From Ancylostoma caninum (Eukaryota; Nematoda; Chromadorea; Rhabditida; Ancylostomatidae): a stretch of 64,000 bases of DNA. Both the position numbers and the translations under genes were made by a program. The stretch covers positions 992,001 through 1,056,000 of the forward strand of contig JBAJFG010000454.1 in the NCBI GenBank assembly GCA_037903475.1, in the 5' to 3' direction. Shown here piece by piece: positions 60,526-64,000 of this stretch (positions within the stretch are counted from its first letter, which is position 1; each line of letters begins with the position of its first letter). The notes beneath the pieces were generated by a model that did no database searches, was not told the DNA's origin, and saw only the letters and a list, made by a program, of their open reading frames with translations.

Positions 60526-61656
60526 TCCTACTATATTAAAAGATTTGGTCGCTCATTCCCGAGAACGCGTCTGTTACTGCGCGTCGACTCTTAGCGCATT
60601 GTCGATACGCAGTTTTGTGACGAGTCTTTTAAAAAAGGGGCCTCTGGCCTAAATTTCCACATTGTGCGCTTTTTTCGTCCTAGATCTTCATCTTCCTTGT
60701 TATAGGGTGGAACTTCCCTAAGGGCCGGCGTAGGCTTTAGGCTACTTCGCACCTGGGATTATCGATTCGTTTATCGATTATATCGATTTTATTGATTTTT
60801 CGCTAATTTTGCCCCGGGCGCGGCGAAGACATGTCTACTACGGCATGTCAATACGCTGAACACGAATATGATAACCGTTTCGTACGGCAATATCGATTTA
60901 TCGATTTTATTGATTTTTCGCTAATTTTGCCCTGGGCGCGGCGAAGACATCGCTGCTGGGGTATGTCAATACAATGAACACGAATATGACAACCGTTTCG
61001 TATGGCACTATCGATTTATCGATTTTATTGATTTTTCGCTAATTTTGCCCCGGGCGCGGTGAAGACATCGCTGCTGGAGTATGTCAATACGCTGAACACG
61101 AATATGACAACCGTTTCGTACGGCACTATCGATTTATCGATTTTATTGATTTTTCGCTAATTTTGCCCCGGGCGCGGCGAAGACATGCTGCTGGGGTATG
61201 TCAATACGCTGAACACGAATATGACAACCGTTTCGTACGGCACTATCGATTTATCGATTTTATTGATTTTTCGCTAATTTTGCCCCGGGCGCGGTGAAGA
61301 CATCGCTGCTGGGGTATGTCAATACGCTGAACACGAATATGACAACCGTTTCGTACGGCACTATCGATTTATCGATTTTATTGATTTTTGGTATTAATCC
61401 TCACAGGTCAATGAAACCGTGTCTTCTGGGATTTTTCGAAACAGCGTAAATATGGGAAGCATTTTAGAAGAATTTACCAGCCAAACAACTTTACCTTACT
61501 TTTGAGGGAAGGGGACGGAATGAAGAAGTGTCATTTAGGCTGATCACTAAGTGATGAATATCTCGATAGGTTTCTTTTGGCTCAACAAATGTTGGCATCA
61601 GATTCAAATAGCCGGGAGAAACAGAGGACCCGAGCAAAGCCGGGTACACCGTCCAG
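60526..61656 (+). mobile_element. Non-autonomous Helitron
   Basis: Starts TCCTACTATATTAAAAG after an A (60525), the usual Helitron 5' form (TC, then an ACTATATTAAAA-like stretch). It ends with an 18-base hairpin ACCCG-8-CGGGT (61628-61645), then 11 bases ending CCAG before a T. Helitrons insert between A and T without duplicating the target, and the flanks fit. The 3' end should be CTRR; CCAG departs by one base. There is no Rep/helicase gene inside. Its body is mostly the 119-bp tandem array listed next, a known habit of short Helitrons. Confidence 0.62.
60767..61388. repeat. 119-bp tandem repeat inside the Helitron
   Basis: Five full units and a partial one, starting near 60781, 60899, 61018, 61138, 61257 and 61375. 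Each unit has ATCGATTTTATTGATTTTTC, CTAATTTTGCCC, a GGGCGCGG(C/T)GAAGACAT block, ATGTCAATAC and CGTTTCGTA(C/T)GGCA. Units are more than 95 percent alike, so the array is young. Confidence 0.92.
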
Positions 61657-61844
61657 TAATAAATATTCAAAAAATAATGATGAAACTAAACAACTGGATT
61701 TAAAGAATCAAACAGATATGATTTTTTAAATTCAGCAAGCCATTCTCAGGGGGGAGGAGGCTCCCTGCAAATCCTATTTGGAGCCCAATAATCCTAATAA
61801 TGTCGATTAACGTTTCACCAAAATCCTAGCACATGGTTTTGTTC

Positions 61845-62800
61845 CTGTCATGGTTTTGAAACGAAGTGGTTGCGTTTCCTGTCATGGTTTTGAAACGAAG
61901 TGGTGGTAAACATGCGCCGGTCTCAGGTAAAGAGACACACGGGTCCATTGGTCGGAATATTCCTGTGGGTTCAGCTAGCTGGGCCAGTGGTAAACATGTG
62001 CTGGTCTCAGGTAAAGGGGCACACGGGTCCGTTGGTCAGAACTTTCCCGCCATTGGTAAAGAGGTTCTGGTCTGTGGTAAAGAGGCACACGGGTCGTTGG
62101 TCAGCACTTTGCCTTGGGTTCGACTGGGCTAATGGTAAAAAGGCGCCGGTCTCAGGTAAAGGGGCACAAAGGTCCATGGTCAGAATTTTCCCGCCAGTGG
62201 TAAACAGGTGCTGGTCTTTGGTGAAGGGGCACACTGGTCGTTGCTCAGCTCTTTCCCTTGGGTTCGACTGGGCTAATGGTAAGAAGGCGCTGGTCTCATG
62301 TAAAGAGGCTCAAAGGTCCGTTGGTCAGGACTTTCCCTTGGGTTCCAATGGGCCAGTGGTAAACAGGTGCTGGTCTGAAGTAAAGGGGCACACGTGTCCG
62401 TTGGTCAGAACTTTCCCGCCAGCATAAACAGGTGCTGATCTGTGGTAAAGGGGCACACGGGTCGTTCGTCAGCACTTTGCTTTGGGTTCGACTGGGCTAA
62501 TGGTAAAAAGGCGCCGATCTCAGGTAAAGGGGCACATGAGTCGTTGGTCAGCATTTTCCCTTGGGTTTGACTGGGCCAGTGGTAAACAGGCGTTGGTGTC
62601 AGGTTAAGGGGCACACGAGTCGGTTGCTCAGAATTTTTTTGAATCGACTGGGCCAGTGGTAAAGTAGCGCTGGTCCCCTCTAAGCTGCACACGGGTCCGT
62701 TGGTCAGGATTTTCCCTTGACTGCGACGCTGTCAGCAGCAAAGTTGCGCCGGTGTCAGGTAAAGCGGCACACGTGTACACATGTCCACTGGTCGGTATTT
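61845..62800. repeat. 65/79-bp alternating minisatellite
   Basis: About twelve units recognised by GGTAAA(C/G)AGG.GCTGGTCTCAGG and GGCACACGGGTCCGTTGGTCAG. Spacing between successive CACACGGGTC positions (61936, 62020, 62086, 62165, 62230, 62309, 62389, 62454, 62533, 62612, 62688, 62768) is either about 65 or about 79-84 bases. The long form contains an extra TTGGGTTCGACTGGG-type insert. It is preceded by a 31-bp duplication (CCTGTCATGGTTTTGAAACG at about 61848 and 61880). Long open frames through it (for example 175 codons at 61900-62427, plus strand) are by-products of the repeat. Confidence 0.9.
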
Positions 62801-62910
62801 TCTGTTAGTGCTTAATTAGGTTTGTTTGCAGACAGTCTACTCAAACTCTAATACCAACACTGATAGAATGCGGTGAAACTTTGAGCCAAGGAACTCACGG
62901 GGCCGCTATC

Positions 62911-64000
62911 TCGCGCAAAAGCCTGGACAATAAATTGCGCACCCACCCAATGTATCTCGCCAACCTCGTGGATTGCCCCTTTCCAGAAGCTCAGGCAAAA
63001 ACCTAGACAATAATTTGCGCACCCACCTCATGTATCCCGCCAACCCTGTGGATTAACTCCCTTTCTAGAAGCTTAGGCAAAAGCCCAGACAATAATTCGC
63101 GCACTCATCCCACGTATACCGCCAACATCTTGGATTGGCTCCCTCCCCAGAAGCTTAGGCAAAAGCCTAGACAGTAACTTGCGCACCCACTTCATGTGTC
63201 CCGCCAACCGCCAACCCCATGGACTACCTCCCGTTCAGATCAGGCAAAAGCCCAGACAATTAATTTGCGCACCCACCCCATGTATCTCGCCAACCCCGTG
63301 GACCACCTCCCTTACTAGAAGCTCAGGCAAAAGTCTATAAAATACCTTGCGCACCCACCTCATGTATCCCGCCAACCCTGTGATTACCCCCCTTTCCAGA
63401 AGCTCAGGCAAAGCCCAGACAATAATTTGCGCACCCACCCCATGTATCTCGCCAACCCCGTGGATTACCTTGCTTTCCAGAAGCTTTGGCAAACACCTAG
63501 ACAGTAACTTGCGCACTCACCCAATGTATCCCGCCAACCTCGTGGACTACTTCCCTTTCCAGAAACTCAGGCAAGAGCCTAGATAATAATTTACGCACTC
63601 ATCCCACGTATCCCGCCAACACCTTGGATTACCTCCCTCCCCAGAAGCTTAGGCAAAAGCCTAGACAGTAACTTGCGCACCCACCCCATGTGTCCCGCCA
63701 ACCGCCAACCCCATGGACTACCTCCCGTTCAGATCAGGCAAAAGCCCAGACAATAGTTTGCGCACCCACTCAATGTATCTCGTCAACCCCTGGATTACCT
63801 CCCTTCCCAGAAACTGATATAAAAGTATAGACAATAATTTGCGCACCCACCTCATGTATCCCGTCAACCCTGTGGATTACCTCCTTTTCTAGAAGCTTAG
63901 GCAAAAGCCCAGACAATAATTTGCGCACCCACCCCATGTATCTCGCCAACCTCGTGGATTACCTCGCTTTCCAGAAGCTTTGGCAAACACCTAGACGGTA
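62911..64000. repeat. 82-bp satellite with six-unit higher-order period
   Basis: At least 13 units recognised by GCGCACCCACCCCATGTATC, CCCGTGGATTACCTCCC and AGAAGCTCAGGCAAAAGC. Units start near 62937, 63017, 63099, 63181, 63267, 63349, 63429, 63511, 63593, 63675, 63760, 63841 and 63923. A variant unit with a doubled CCGCCAAC and CCGTTCAGATCAGGC recurs at 63181 and 63675, and a variant with CTTTGGCAAACACC at 63483 and 63977. Both pairs are 494 bp apart, so six units form a higher-order repeat. The array runs off the right edge of the window. Confidence 0.92.

Noticed and set aside
61900..62427. A 175-codon plus-strand gene with repeated VSGK units
   Set aside because: It is the translation of the 65/79-bp minisatellite; the frame is also open on the other strand and units of two lengths disrupt it elsewhere.
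63235..63586. Short repeat proteins in the right-edge satellite
   Set aside because: Open frames appear on both strands because of the 82-bp repeat; there is no start context or splice support.
62911..64000. A CRISPR array
   Set aside because: The whole 82-bp unit is conserved, with no unique spacers; this is a satellite in a eukaryotic genome.

Overview
The window looks like nuclear DNA of a parasitic clade V (strongylid, hookworm-like) nematode. The evidence is: AT-rich sequence; genes split into exons of about 70-200 bp with nematode-type TTTTCAG/G splice acceptors; introns swollen to 3-5 kb by transposons; an expanded-in-worms glycosyltransferase family 92 gene; a filamin gene; and Tc1, mariner, Penelope-like, hAT-like, Mutator-like and Helitron elements. 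The clade assignment is an inference; no rRNA or mitochondrial marker is present. There is no sign of bacterial genes, operons or CRISPR arrays.

Layout. 1-30.4 kb: no gene that can be defended. It holds a short inverted-repeat element (0.2-0.45 kb), a complete-ended but dead Tc1 element with a double inverted repeat at each end (7.03-8.62 kb), a tRNA-derived SINE with a 14-bp target duplication (15.17-15.48 kb), a mariner-derived relic (20.46-21.34 kb), a Penelope-type terminal fragment with a hammerhead-like fold (23.75-24.03 kb) and a 445-bp inverted-repeat element (29.34-29.79 kb). 30.4-33.25 kb: eight minus-strand exons of a family 92 glycosyltransferase; the splice phases join exactly, but the N-terminus is not found. 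33.5-34.76 kb: a degenerate mariner just upstream of those exons. 35.6-37.2 kb: a 1.59-kb element with hAT-type ends, an 8-bp target duplication and two 42-bp-period TTCGAA arrays.

37.5-58.2 kb: the C-terminal part of a filamin gene on the minus strand. Eighteen exons give about 1,000 residues of Ig-like filamin repeats, and every junction is in phase except one that stays unresolved. The actin-binding N-terminal half is not in the window. Its introns carry a Penelope-like retroelement (40.05-41.8 kb, antisense to the gene), a second copy of the mariner relic (41.82-42.71 kb), several foldback sequences and a 101-bp near-perfect inverted repeat with hammerhead-like arms (55.59-55.87 kb).

58.9-64 kb: repeats only. 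They include a 575-bp Mutator-like element with a 10-bp target duplication, a 1.13-kb non-autonomous Helitron containing five to six 119-bp tandem units, a minisatellite alternating 65- and 79-bp units, and an 82-bp satellite with a six-unit (494-bp) higher-order period that runs off the right edge.

The two genes are not obviously linked in function. Filamin cross-links actin in the cytoplasm, and the glycosyltransferase would act in the Golgi. The most novel material is in the mobile elements: the hAT-like element built on palindromic TTCGAA arrays, the three related hammerhead-like folds, the IR/DR ends of the Tc1 element, and the satellite higher-order repeat.
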